DNA of 53,648 nt from JBAZWV01 sp964393325 (GTDB lineage: Bacteria; Patescibacteriota; Patescibacteriia; 2-12-FULL-60-25). A program made the position numbers and the translations under genes. A model generated the notes under the pieces. The model was not told the origin of the DNA, ran no database searches, and saw nothing but the letters and a program-made list of their open reading frames with translations. Below, in pieces: positions 1-6,277 of the stretch; within the stretch, counting starts at the first letter, position 1; every line of letters starts with the position of its first letter. The stretch is taken from positions 1 to 53,648 of the forward strand of contig CAYMTE010000007.1 in assembly GCA_964393325.1 (NCBI GenBank), given 5' to 3'.

Positions 1-3000
1 TCGGTTCACCCTTAATGATAGCTTCGTAGGCTTTCGATCGACCAGGAACGTCGTCCGATTTAATCGTCAAAATTTCCTGGAGCGTGTGCGCCGCGCCATA
101 CGCTTCGAGCGCCCACACTTCCATTTCTCCGAAACGCTGACCACCGGACTGCGCCTTTCCACCAAGCGGCTGCTGGGTGATGAGCGAGTACGGACCGATG
201 GAACGCTGGTGAATCTTATCTTCGACCATGTGGTTCAGCTTGAGCATGTAGATGTATCCCACCGTCGGACGATGATCATATGCTTCACCTGTGCGACCAT
301 CGAACACCGTGATCTTTCCATCTTCCGGGAATCCCGCCTTCGCGAGTTCTCCGCGGATCGTCTGTTCCGGCACACCATCGAACACCGGCGTTGCCACGGT
401 ATACCCGAGCGCGTTCGCCGCGAGACCAAGGTGCGTCTCGAGGATTTGACCGAGGTTCATACGAGACACGACACCGAGCGGAGAAAGAATCACGTCAACC
501 GGCGTTCCGTCTTCGAGGAACGGCATGTCCGCAACCGGCACAACCTTCGAAATGACACCCTTGTTTCCGTGACGACCAGCGAGTTTGTCACCCACCTGGA
601 CTTTGCGAAGATCCGCGACCGCAACAACGATCTGCTTGATTACGCCCGGTTGGAGCTTGTCGCCCGCTTCACGAGAAAACACCGTGACGCCGACAACTTT
701 TCCATGCTCCCCATGCTGCAAGTACAACGAGGAATCTCGCACGTCGCGAGCCTTTTCACCGAAGATCGCACGCAACAATTTTTCTTCAGCCGAGAGATCC
801 GTTTCACCCTTCGGCGTGATCTTGCCGACAAGAATGTCGCCGGACTTCACTTCCGCACCAATGCGCACAACACCTTGTTCATCCAAGTTCTTCAACTTCT
901 CTTCGGACACGTTCGGGATGTCGCTCGTCACGACTTCGGAACCAAGCTTCGTGTCGCGCACGTCGATCGTGTAGTGCTCGATATGGATCGAGGTGAATCG
1001 ATCCTGTTGCAACAAACGCTCCGAAAGAATGATAGCGTCTTCATAGTTATACCCGTCCCATGACAAGAACGCGCAGAGCAAGTTCTGCCCGAGTGCGAGC
1101 TCGCCATGCTGACACGCGGTTCCATCGACGAGCACTTCTCCCGCGTAGACCTTTTGCCCTTTCTGCACGCGCGGATATTGGTTCAAGCACGTGGAGTTGT
1201 TCGAGCGCTGGAACTTCTTCAAATCGTACCGACGCGTTTCTCCGCCATCGGTCTTGAGTTCAACATGTCCGCCCGACACAGACACGACGACGCCGTCATC
1301 CGGCGCAACGATCACGTCGCCCGCATCAATGGCCGCGCGACGCTCAACACCCGTTCCAACAATCGGCGCATCCGGTTTGATACACGGAACCGCCTGACGT
1401 TGCATGTTCGTTCCCATGAGCGCGCGCTGACCGTCGTCATGCTCGACGAACGGAATCAACGACGTTCCAACCGAGAGAATCTGCTTCGAAGACACGTCAA
1501 CGTAATCGATCTCATGAACGTCGACAACGGTCGGTTCTCCATTTTTTCGAGCACTCGCACGATCCGACACAAAGCGACCATCCTTCGTCATTGGCGTCGT
1601 TGCCGGCGCTGTCGTTCCACGCTCTTCCGTAAACGCGTTGAGATACACAATCTCGTTCGTCACACGCGGAAGAACCGGGATCTTTGTGATCGATACCTTC
1701 GCGATCTTTTCGGCGACCTTCTTATCAACTTCCGTGCCGGCTTCTGCAACAATCTTCCCCTCTCCATCGCGAACATCAACGCGCAAGGTTTCGCCAATCG
1801 CATCCTTCCCGTCGTTCTGCGCCCAGTTCTTCACCTTTCGATATGGCGTTTCGATAAATCCGAAATCGTTGATGCGCGCATAGCATGACAAGTGACCGAC
1901 GAGACCGATGTTCGGACCTTCCGGAGACGCAATCGGACAAATACGGCCGTAGTGCGTACGATGCACGTCACGGACATCGAAGCCCGCGCGTTCACGCGAG
2001 AGACCGCCCGGACCCATCGCAGAAAGACGGCGCTTGTGTTCGAGCTCCGAAAGCGGGTTCGTTTGATCCATGAACTGCGAAAGCTGCGAGCTCATGAAGA
2101 ATTCGCGCACCGCGCCGATAACCGGACGCGCATTGATCAACTTCGCCGGCGTGAGCGTTGTAATATCCTGCGTCGACATGCGATCTTTGACGATACGCTC
2201 CATGCGCGTAAGACCAATGCGGAAACGTCCCTGAACGAGTTCCCCGATCGCGCGCACGCGACGGTTCCCGAGGTGGTCGACGTCATCCGGTTCTTCCTGG
2301 CTGATGTTGAGGCGAATGATTTCTTTCAAAATCATCACGAGATCCTCTTTGCTCAAGATGCGATTCTCTTCTTTCGAGACCTCTTTCGGATCCGCCGGCA
2401 TTCCAAATCGCTGGTTGAACTTATAGCGACCGACCTGACCGAGGTCATATCGATCAAAATTGAAGAACATCGAGTGAATGAGCGAACGCGCGTTATCCGA
2501 CGTTGCGAGATCACCCGGACGAATACGCTTGTACACTTCGATTGTTCCTTCTTCCTCGCTCGATGCTGCATCTTTTCCGATGGTGGATTCGATATAGCGG
2601 TTCAACGGATGAATATCCACGTCCGTAAACAGCGCGGCGATTTCTTCGTTTGAAGAATAGCCAAACGCGCGCAAGAGCGATGTCGCCGCCACCTTGCGCT
2701 TTCGATCGATTTTCACCCAAATCACGTTGTTGCCATCCGTTTCAAACTCAAGCCATGCGCCACGATTCGGGATGACTTTCGCGCCGTAATAGCGACGACC
2801 GCGCGCAACTTCTGCTGTGAAAAACGCGCCAGCCGAACGCACGAGCTGTGAAACGATCACACGCTCGATGCCGTTGACCACGAACGTGCCGCGATCCGTC
2901 ATGACCGGCAAATCCCCAAGATACACTTCCTGCTCTTTCGTCTCCCCCGTACGTTTGTTCACCAATCGCGTCTTAACGCGAAGTGGAGATTCATAGTTCA

Positions 3001-3271
3001 CGTTCTTCGCCTTTGACGTCTGTTCATCAAACTTTGGTTCGTCGAAAAAATAATCGACGATCGAGAGTTCGAGATCGCGACCAATGAAATCTTTGATTGG
3101 GGAGATCTCGCGAAAGAGATCTCGAATCCCTTCTTCCAAAAACCATCGGTAGCTCTGTTTTTGGATCTCGATGAGATCCGGAAGAGCCATGGCGTCACGA
3201 GACGCCGTGAAATAGCGACGTTCGGTCTCCTTCGGAGCCTGGCGTCGAAACATCGTGGACATGCGTTGCAT
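1..3271 (-). CDS. rpoB: RNA polymerase beta subunit, 3' end beyond window
   Basis: Beta subunit of RNA polymerase, part of the active centre. The minus-strand frame is open across the whole stretch. The N-terminus has the typical PDLIEIQKQSYRWFL block. Around residue 394 lies the rifampicin region, read as SQLSQFMDQTNPLSELEHKR followed by RLSAMGP. About 1090 codons are present and the C-terminus is missing. In-frame ATGs lie at 3271, 3262, 3253 and 3190. The conserved RRYFTASRDAMALPDL run lies upstream of 3190, so a start at 3253-3271 is preferred. No good Shine-Dalgarno sequence is seen. No rplL lies immediately upstream; the next region is divergent. Confidence 0.97.
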   Translation of the reverse strand, partial: MQRMSTMFRRQAPKETERRYFTASRDAMALPDLIEIQKQSYRWFLEEGIRDLFREISPIKDFIGRDLELSIVDYFFDEPKFDEQTSKAKNVNYESPLRVKTRLVNKRTGETKEQEVYLGDLPVMTDRGTFVVNGIERVIVSQLVRSAGAFFTAEVARGRRYYGAKVIPNRGAWLEFETDGNNVIWVKIDRKRKVAATSLLRAFGYSSNEEIAALFTDVDIHPLNRYIESTIGKDAASSEEEGTIEVYKRIRPGDLATSDNARSLIHSMFFNFDRYDLGQVGRYKFNQRFGMPADPKEVSKEENRILSKEDLVMILKEIIRLNISQEEPDDVDHLGNRRVRAIGELVQGRFRIGLTRMERIVKDRMSTQDITTLTPAKLINARPVIGAVREFFMSSQLSQFMDQTNPLSELEHKRRLSAMGPGGLSRERAGFDVRDVHRTHYGRICPIASPEGPNIGLVGHLSCYARINDFGFIETPYRKVKNWAQNDGKDAIGETLRVDVRDGEGKIVAEAGTEVDKKVAEKIAKVSITKIPVLPRVTNEIVYLNAFTEERGTTAPATTPMTKDGRFVSDRASARKNGEPTVVDVHEIDYVDVSSKQILSVGTSLIPFVEHDDGQRALMGTNMQRQAVPCIKPDAPIVGTGVERRAAIDAGDVIVAPDDGVVVSVSGGHVELKTDGGETRRYDLKKFQRSNNSTCLNQYPRVQKGQKVYAGEVLVDGTACQHGELALGQNLLCAFLSWDGYNYEDAIILSERLLQQDRFTSIHIEHYTIDVRDTKLGSEVVTSDIPNVSEEKLKNLDEQGVVRIGAEVKSGDILVGKITPKGETDLSAEEKLLRAIFGEKARDVRDSSLYLQHGEHGKVVGVTVFSREAGDKLQPGVIKQIVVAVADLRKVQVGDKLAGRHGNKGVISKVVPVADMPFLEDGTPVDVILSPLGVVSRMNLGQILETHLGLAANALGYTVATPVFDGVPEQTIRGELAKAGFPEDGKITVFDGRTGEAYDHRPTVGYIYMLKLNHMVEDKIHQRSIGPYSLITQQPLGGKAQSGGQRFGEMEVWALEAYGAAHTLQEILTIKSDDVPGRSKAYEAIIKGEP

Positions 3272-3367
3272 GCGTGAACGAAGGCCTCTCCACGAACGGA
3301 CCCTGCCCTGCGGAGCGTGCAGGCGGATCGGCGGGGTGACGTTGAGATGAAGCCAACGTTGTTTTGG

Positions 3368-3393
3368 ATAAAAAGGCGAGGGTATTCCCCCTC
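3368..3393 (-). terminator. possible attenuator hairpin in the rpoB leader
   Basis: On the minus strand GAGGG (3393-3389) pairs with CCCTC (3382-3378), followed by GCCTTTTT. It sits just inside the predicted rpoB leader, so it could attenuate transcription. The stem is only 5 bp. Confidence 0.3.
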
Positions 3394-3403
3394 ATCGTGC
3401 GCG

Positions 3404-3432
3404 AGTGTGCCATGAACAAAAAAAGGTGTCAA
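3404..3432 (-). promoter_or_regulatory. candidate rpoB promoter
   Basis: On the minus strand TTGACA (3427-3432) is followed after 17 nt by CACACT (3404-3409). The -35 is perfect and the -10 weak. It would give a leader of about 125 nt before rpoB. Confidence 0.45.
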
Positions 3433-3470
3433 GAAACATGAAAAATGAGTACATGCGTGTATTTGAGTGT

Positions 3471-3496
3471 AAAAATGGCTTAACAAAGCCATTTTT
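3471..3496. other. perfect 10-bp AT-rich inverted repeat between divergent promoters
   Basis: AAAAATGGCT and AGCCATTTTT flank a 6-nt loop between the rpoB promoter and the rightward promoter at 3536. It could be a two-way insulator/terminator or an operator. Confidence 0.45.
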
Positions 3497-3535
3497 ATTT
3501 TGCTAATCTTAGCCAAGTTTTTCGTAATCACCCTC

Positions 3536-3564
3536 TTGACAAAATCGTCGATTTATGGTATTGT
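3536..3564 (+). promoter_or_regulatory. promoter of the accessory RNA/small-gene region
   Basis: TTGACA (3536-3541), 17-nt spacer, TATTGT (3559-3564). The -35 plus the next nine bases (TTGACAAAATCGTCG) recur exactly in the promoter at 53608-53636, at the other end of the window. That suggests a common promoter family for accessory genes. Confidence 0.75.
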
Positions 3565-3570
3565 GCTTCG

Positions 3571-3736
3571 TTCTGGAATGGAAAAGGCATTCCAGGATAC
3601 GGACAATACAACGTTGAGAAGCCCGATTGTGGAGAGTCAGGCCGCAACAACAGAAGGAACCCCGTATTATCGATTGATTTCCCGTCTGTCTGTTACGCGT
3701 ACTCACCGCAATTGGGACTCACTAGAGTCCCTTTTT
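3571..3736 (+). ncRNA. candidate free small RNA (~165 nt) ending in an intrinsic terminator
   Basis: The transcript would begin a few bases after the -10 at 3559-3564. It opens with an 8-bp hairpin, CTGGAATG/CATTCCAG (3573-3595), and can pair ATACGG (3597-3602) with CCGTAT near 3662. It ends at the terminator at 3714-3736. No start codon with a Shine-Dalgarno sequence is seen inside. I do not recognise the family. Alternatively this is a leader and the terminator an attenuator for the downstream genes. Confidence 0.5.
3714..3736 (+). terminator. intrinsic terminator
   Basis: GGGACTC, 4-nt loop ACTA, GAGTCCC, then TTTTT. Textbook form. The structured RNA at 3738 begins directly after the T-run. 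Confidence 0.85.
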
Positions 3737-3737
3737 C

Positions 3738-3945
3738 GTTAGAAACGACAGACGTGGAGGAGGACCCCTAGACGACCCGAACCCGGGTATCGCCTAGGTC
3801 GGCCACTGAAATCATGTGAAGTCGGATTCGTCTGACATCACACGATCGGTAGGTGACCATGGATCGGACACGGCTTCGGCCACTCGTCCGCTCCCCTCTA
3901 CATCTGTCGAGTCTAACAATTTCGTTAGAACTGACAAAGGAGGTC
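3738..3945 (+). ncRNA. structured RNA motif, copy A (cis-regulatory candidate)
   Basis: A long closing helix pairs GTTAGA (3738-3743), CGACAG (3746-3751) and GTGGAGG (3754-3760) with CCTCTAC (3895-3901), CTGTCG (3904-3909) and TCTAAC (3912-3917). It encloses a stem CCTAG/CTAGG (3767-3771/3794-3798) around CCCGAACCCGG. A second stem, GTC/GAC, presents GGATTCGTCT (3821-3836). A hairpin CGGAC..GTCCG lies near 3865-3890. TCTAAC can instead pair with GTTAGA at 3924-3929, giving two exclusive states. The motif runs into the Shine-Dalgarno sequence of the gene at 3948. A paralogous copy lies at 4886. Folding was done by eye. Confidence 0.65.
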
Positions 3946-3947
3946 TT

Positions 3948-4229
3948 GTGAAAGAAGACATAATCATTGTTCCTGGATCAAGCGAAGAGTACCCGCTGTC
4001 CCTCGAGGACGTCATACGTCTTCGACAGCCCGGACAAACCCTGGACCAGGTCCAGGAAGGACGGTTCTGTAGCTGCGCTCAGTGTTTCTCGGTGGGCCAG
4101 CACACCCGTGCAACACGGTTTTCTAGGACATCAAATGGCCTCATCTGTCGTGCATGTCTCGGTGGTCCGAGGCCGAACGCAGTCGGGCGACGACTCGCCG
4201 AGAGCATCACGGCATTCCGGGCGTCATAG
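3948..4229 (+). CDS. small orphan protein with a zinc-ribbon-like cysteine pattern (93 aa)
   Basis: Start chosen at GTG 3948 because AAAGGAGG stands at 3937-3944, four bases before it. Longer in-frame starts lie inside the structured RNA. The protein begins VKEDIIIVPG. In its middle it has CxCxxC (FCSCAQC, about residues 41-46), then CRAC about 20 residues on, compatible with a small metal-binding knuckle. There is no signal peptide or membrane segment. It is the first gene after structured RNA copy A, which probably controls its translation. Function unknown. Confidence 0.7.
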   Translation: MKEDIIIVPGSSEEYPLSLEDVIRLRQPGQTLDQVQEGRFCSCAQCFSVGQHTRATRFSRTSNGLICRACLGGPRPNAVGRRLAESITAFRAS

Positions 4230-4588
4230 TTCTTTCTCCCGAAAAGCCGACAAGTCGCTTGACTCGTTGGCATTCGATCCGAAGATACGACGCTTCGTCG
4301 CGCCTTCAGATCGGACATTCACACGTCACCTTGAGCGACCTGATGAAGATTCATTTCTTCAGCAGATCGCTCCGGGTGACATTTTCCGTCAACCAGCCGC
4401 CTGCCGCGTCATGTCTTTTCGGCAGAAACGGCATCGGAGCTTTGCATTCCTCGTGCCGAAAACGTGCCGTTCGCGGTACACGTTTTCAAGAAAAGGAGGC
4501 TGCGCACTGAAGGTCTAACACATCATCCGATCAAGACGGTCAACATGCAGAGTCTCACGACGACAGAGGCTCTGCACAAGGAGAGAAG
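4230..4588 (+). other. gene-free stretch with strong RNA hairpins
   Basis: I see no convincing coding frame here. A long hairpin at 4325-4380 pairs GTCACC/GGTGAC, GAGCGA/TCGCTC and CTG-A-TGAAG/CTTCA-G-CAG around an 8-nt loop. A second at 4458-4487 pairs GAAAACGTG-CCG with CGG-TA-CACGTTTTC around TTCG. Just after it stands AAAAGGAGG (4491-4499), a strong Shine-Dalgarno sequence with no ATG, GTG or TTG at a usable distance. The only well-spaced start is a CTG at 4507 that opens a three-codon frame. Confidence 0.5.
4546..4576 (+). promoter_or_regulatory. hairpin directly upstream of a Shine-Dalgarno sequence
   Basis: TGCAGAG (4546-4552) pairs with CTCTGCA (4570-4576). AAGGAGAG follows at once, before the ATG at 4589. 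The same layout recurs at 4458, 5485, 5887 and 6247. Confidence 0.5.
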
Positions 4589-4639
4589 ATGAGGTACGAA
4601 CATTTCGTCGCTCGTTTCATAAGCCCGTACGGGAGGTAG
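4589..4639 (+). CDS. possible 16-codon micro-ORF
   Basis: ATG at 4589 is preceded by AAGGAGAG at good spacing and by the hairpin at 4546-4576. It encodes MRYEHFVARFISPYGR, then TAG. It is too short to judge by composition. It could be a leader peptide or a genuine microprotein. Confidence 0.3.
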   Translation: MRYEHFVARFISPYGR

Positions 4640-4700
4640 GGAGACCGGTCGCCTGACAAGCGCCACTCTCTCACACTGGGCTGTAACCACTTTGCTTCAT

Positions 4701-4725
4701 ACTCGTGATTCCCGACATCACGAGT
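4701..4725 (+). other. perfect 9-bp hairpin
   Basis: ACTCGTGAT and ATCACGAGT flank a 7-nt loop. No T-run follows. It lies in the gene-free stretch 4640-4885, which otherwise holds only the dispersed repeat below. Confidence 0.5.
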
Positions 4726-4780
4726 GCAGTTCCGAGCACATGACATTTCTGTCGTGTTCTCAGTCACTGCACATCAACAT

Positions 4781-4870
4781 CCGTCGTCCCGAGCGAAGTC
4801 TGACGGAGCCGAGGGACCCCTTCGAAGGGATTCCTCCGCTCGTCGTTGAACTCCTCGGTCGGAATGACAA
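4781..4870. repeat. dispersed palindromic repeat, copy 1
   Basis: Begins GTCGTCCCGAGCGAAGTC and ends GGTCGGAATGAC, with an internal inverted CCCTTCGAAGGG. Related copies lie at 25701-25760 and 48951-49065, all in intergenic DNA. The terminal GTCATCCCGA-like sequences are in inverted orientation, as in REP/MITE-type intergenic repeats. Confidence 0.55.
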
Positions 4871-4885
4871 TAGATATTCATCCCC

Positions 4886-5083
4886 ACCAATGTGGAGGAG
4901 CCCTCGCGTACGGCCCGAACCCGGTCGCTGTACGTGTTTGAACCCGCATTTCATTGCGAGCCGGATCCGTCTGGCATGTTTTGAAGCCGCAGGTTCGCGG
5001 ATCAACCGAGTTCGCTCGGACGATCCCCTCTGCATTGGTTGGGAGGAATTTTTCCTCTTACCAACACGGCATTGCCTGACAAA
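4886..5083 (+). ncRNA. structured RNA motif, copy B
   Basis: Same order of parts and close spacing as copy A. The closing helix pairs ACCAATGTGGAGG (4886-4898) with CCTCTGCATTGGT (5027-5039). A stem CGTAC/GTACG (4907/4930) encloses CCCGAACCCGG, 22 nt after GTGGAGG as in copy A. A GCC/GGC stem presents GGATCCGTCT (4960-4975). Hairpins CCGC..GCGG and CCGAG-TTCG-CTCGG follow, then CCCCTCTGCAT. TTGGT (5035-5039) can instead pair with ACCAA (5060-5064), enclosing GAGGAA/TTCCTC. CTGACAAA ends both copies. Base changes against copy A keep the pairing. Confidence 0.65.
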
Positions 5084-5154
5084 AAAAGGACGCGGCCGTC
5101 CGGCCTTCCAAGGTCGTCAGGGATTGTGTGCGGGTTCGACTCCTGCCGATGCCA
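5068..5154 (+). ncRNA. tRNA-like structure (acceptor plus T-arm), not a normal tRNA
   Basis: GGCATTG (5068-5074) pairs over 7 bp with CGATGCC (5147-5153), followed by A as discriminator. Directly before the 3' strand is a T-arm, GCGGG-TTCGACT-CCTGC (5130-5146), with a canonical T-loop. The rest does not form a D-arm or a 7-nt anticodon loop. Instead TGAC/GTCA encloses two hairpins (GGACG/CGTCC and GGCC/GGTC). The 3' end is ACGA, not ACCA. It overlaps the end of copy B and lies 33 nt before the next gene. It could be a decayed tRNA or a tRNA mimic. Confidence 0.4.
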
Positions 5155-5186
5155 CGAAGAAAAACAAAAAGGAAGGGAAAGAAAAA

Positions 5187-5447
5187 ATGAAACAGAAGTT
5201 CCGTACACGCCGATCGCTCGCGATCCGCGTGACTCCTATATCGTTCACCGAGGTCGAGTTCGGGGAGGTGCGATTGGACACCGAACCCGAAATCAAAGCC
5301 TCCCCTGTCCGCGGCGTCGCTGACGGACAGATATCCTTCTCCGAACGTGAGTTCGCCGCCGCATGCGACGACCTCGCGTGGAAAGACCCCGCCTTCTGCC
5401 TACGGCATGTCGCCCTGCTGCAAGCCGTCAGAGAGAATAGGGTCTAA
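5187..5447 (+). CDS. small orphan protein (86 aa)
   Basis: ATG 5187 is preceded by GGAAGGGAAAG. The product starts basic (MKQKFRTRRS) and becomes acidic, without a signal peptide or transmembrane segment. Two cysteines are present (AACDD, FCLRH). It lies 290 nt after the start of structured RNA copy B and the tRNA-like fold. It is therefore the counterpart of the gene at 3948, though the two proteins do not look alike. No family recognised. Confidence 0.65.
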   Translation: MKQKFRTRRSLAIRVTPISFTEVEFGEVRLDTEPEIKASPVRGVADGQISFSEREFAAACDDLAWKDPAFCLRHVALLQAVRENRV

Positions 5448-5452
5448 CTCAC

Positions 5453-5479
5453 GGCGTCGATACGATCTGTGTCGACGCC
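5453..5479 (+). other. 8-bp hairpin after the 86-aa gene
   Basis: GGCGTCGA (5453-5460) pairs with TCGACGCC (5472-5479), just after the stop codon and before the repeated cassette. The T-run is too weak for a clear terminator. Confidence 0.4.
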
Positions 5480-5484
5480 TTCTC

Positions 5485-5526
5485 CTCCGAATCGCGGATT
5501 TCGATCAGCGATTCAGAGGAGGAAAA
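5485..5526 (+). repeat. hairpin/Shine-Dalgarno cassette, copy 1 (42 bp)
   Basis: A 42-bp sequence repeated exactly at 5887-5928. It contains GAATCGC and GCGATTC around a 12-nt loop, flanked by CTCC and AGAGGAGG. The CTCC arm can cover the Shine-Dalgarno sequence of the lipoprotein gene that starts 2 nt later. It looks like a duplicated translation-control element. Confidence 0.7.
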
Positions 5527-5527
5527 C

Positions 5528-5836
5528 ATGAAAAAAATCTGTTTCGTTGTACTTCTGCTGTCTGCGGGGTGCGGCGACCAGGCCGTTTCAGAATGTCCGC
5601 GCCACGGGCTGTTCCAGTGTGAACTGGAAAGCCAGCAGCTCCAGGAAATGCTGGAGCAGGACAAAACGACGGAGGAAGTCAAAATAACAGACCCTCCCAA
5701 AAAGAACCTCTACCTGTTTGGAAAAAACAGCGCAGTCTACGTGTGCCGAGAAAATGGCACGCAGCAGTGCTGGAGGCGCATCCCGATGGAGGACGTGCCA
5801 CCAATAGTGCAAGAATACAGACAGCGTCTACGCTGA
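5528..5836 (+). CDS. small lipoprotein (102 aa)
   Basis: Starts MKKICFVVLLLSAGCGD: lysines, a hydrophobic core and a lipobox LSAGC, so the mature protein should begin with a lipid-modified cysteine. The mature part is polar. It has cysteine pairs (SECPRHGLFQCE; VYVCRENGTQQCW) that could form disulfides outside the cell. Translation starts from AGAGGAGG in the 42-bp cassette. It sits in the accessory series of small genes. No family recognised. Confidence 0.75.
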   Translation: MKKICFVVLLLSAGCGDQAVSECPRHGLFQCELESQQLQEMLEQDKTTEEVKITDPPKKNLYLFGKNSAVYVCRENGTQQCWRRIPMEDVPPIVQEYRQRLR

Positions 5837-5886
5837 TCTTCTATTCTTTCGTTCGTTCTTCTCTTGCGGAGTATCTTCCGCGCCCT

Positions 5887-5928
5887 CTCCGAATCGCGGA
5901 TTTCGATCAGCGATTCAGAGGAGGAAAA
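5887..5928 (+). repeat. hairpin/Shine-Dalgarno cassette, copy 2 (42 bp)
   Basis: Identical over 42 bp to 5485-5526. It is again preceded by a hairpin (GCGGA/TCCGC, 5866-5881) and followed by a small gene, with its AGAGGAGG 8 nt before the ATG at 5933. Confidence 0.7.
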
Positions 5929-5932
5929 ATCT

Positions 5933-6088
5933 ATGTCTCGCACGAAGACGAATATCGTTCTGACAATCTCCCGCATGGAGATTGATCGTCGTATTCGCAA
6001 ACCGTTGCCGCCGACATCGCGAGCACATCGCGATAAGACGACATATCGGCGTCACGCGAAACATCCAAACAAACAGTCGGAGGAATAA
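5933..6088 (+). CDS. small basic protein (51 aa)
   Basis: ATG 5933 follows AGAGGAGG of the second cassette; a longer in-frame start at 5864 would translate the cassette and is rejected. The product is very basic. Its C-terminal part, RKPLPPTSRAHRDKTTYRR followed by HAKHPNKQSEE, resembles short orphan proteins that I recall from other bacteria (KPLPPP..H.DK..Y.RK.KH). That similarity is from memory. Function unknown; nucleic-acid or ribosome binding would fit the charge. Confidence 0.6.
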   Translation: MSRTKTNIVLTISRMEIDRRIRKPLPPTSRAHRDKTTYRRHAKHPNKQSEE

Positions 6089-6103
6089 AGCGCTCCGTTT
6101 TTT
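6078..6103 (+). terminator. probable intrinsic terminator
   Basis: CGGAG (6078-6082) pairs with CTCCG (6093-6097), followed by TTTTTT. It overlaps the end of the 51-aa gene. The stem is short, so read-through is plausible. The following 170 nt carry no gene I can support. Confidence 0.55.
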
Positions 6104-6246
6104 GAGTACTCGCCCCGAGAACCATGGAGGCGAAGTTCGTCGCATAGATGTGGCTCCGGCGTACGCTGGACCCGATGCATGTATGCGACCCTTCTTTGAT
6201 TCGTGAAAGGCTCTTGCCGCATCATGAATTTCACCTCCAGTTTTCT

Positions 6247-6264
6247 CGGGACGAGGAAATCCCG
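6247..6264 (+). promoter_or_regulatory. hairpin directly before a Shine-Dalgarno sequence
   Basis: CGGGA (6247-6251) pairs with TCCCG (6260-6264), and AAGAAAGGAA follows at once before ATG 6278. It is another case of the layout seen at 4546, 5485 and 5887. Confidence 0.45.
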
Positions 6265-6277
6265 AAGAAAGGAACGC

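Noticed and set aside
86..2653. Long plus-strand frames (325, 260 and 253 codons)
   Set aside because: They are antisense to rpoB, whose minus-strand frame carries unmistakable conserved blocks.
3967..4518. 183-codon plus-strand frame over 3967-4518
   Set aside because: It overlaps the better supported 93-aa gene in another frame and reads through two strong hairpins; no ribosome site.
4886..5154. tmRNA
   Set aside because: The tRNA-like part first suggested tmRNA, but the two acceptor strands are only 70 nt apart, with no tag-coding frame and no CCA.
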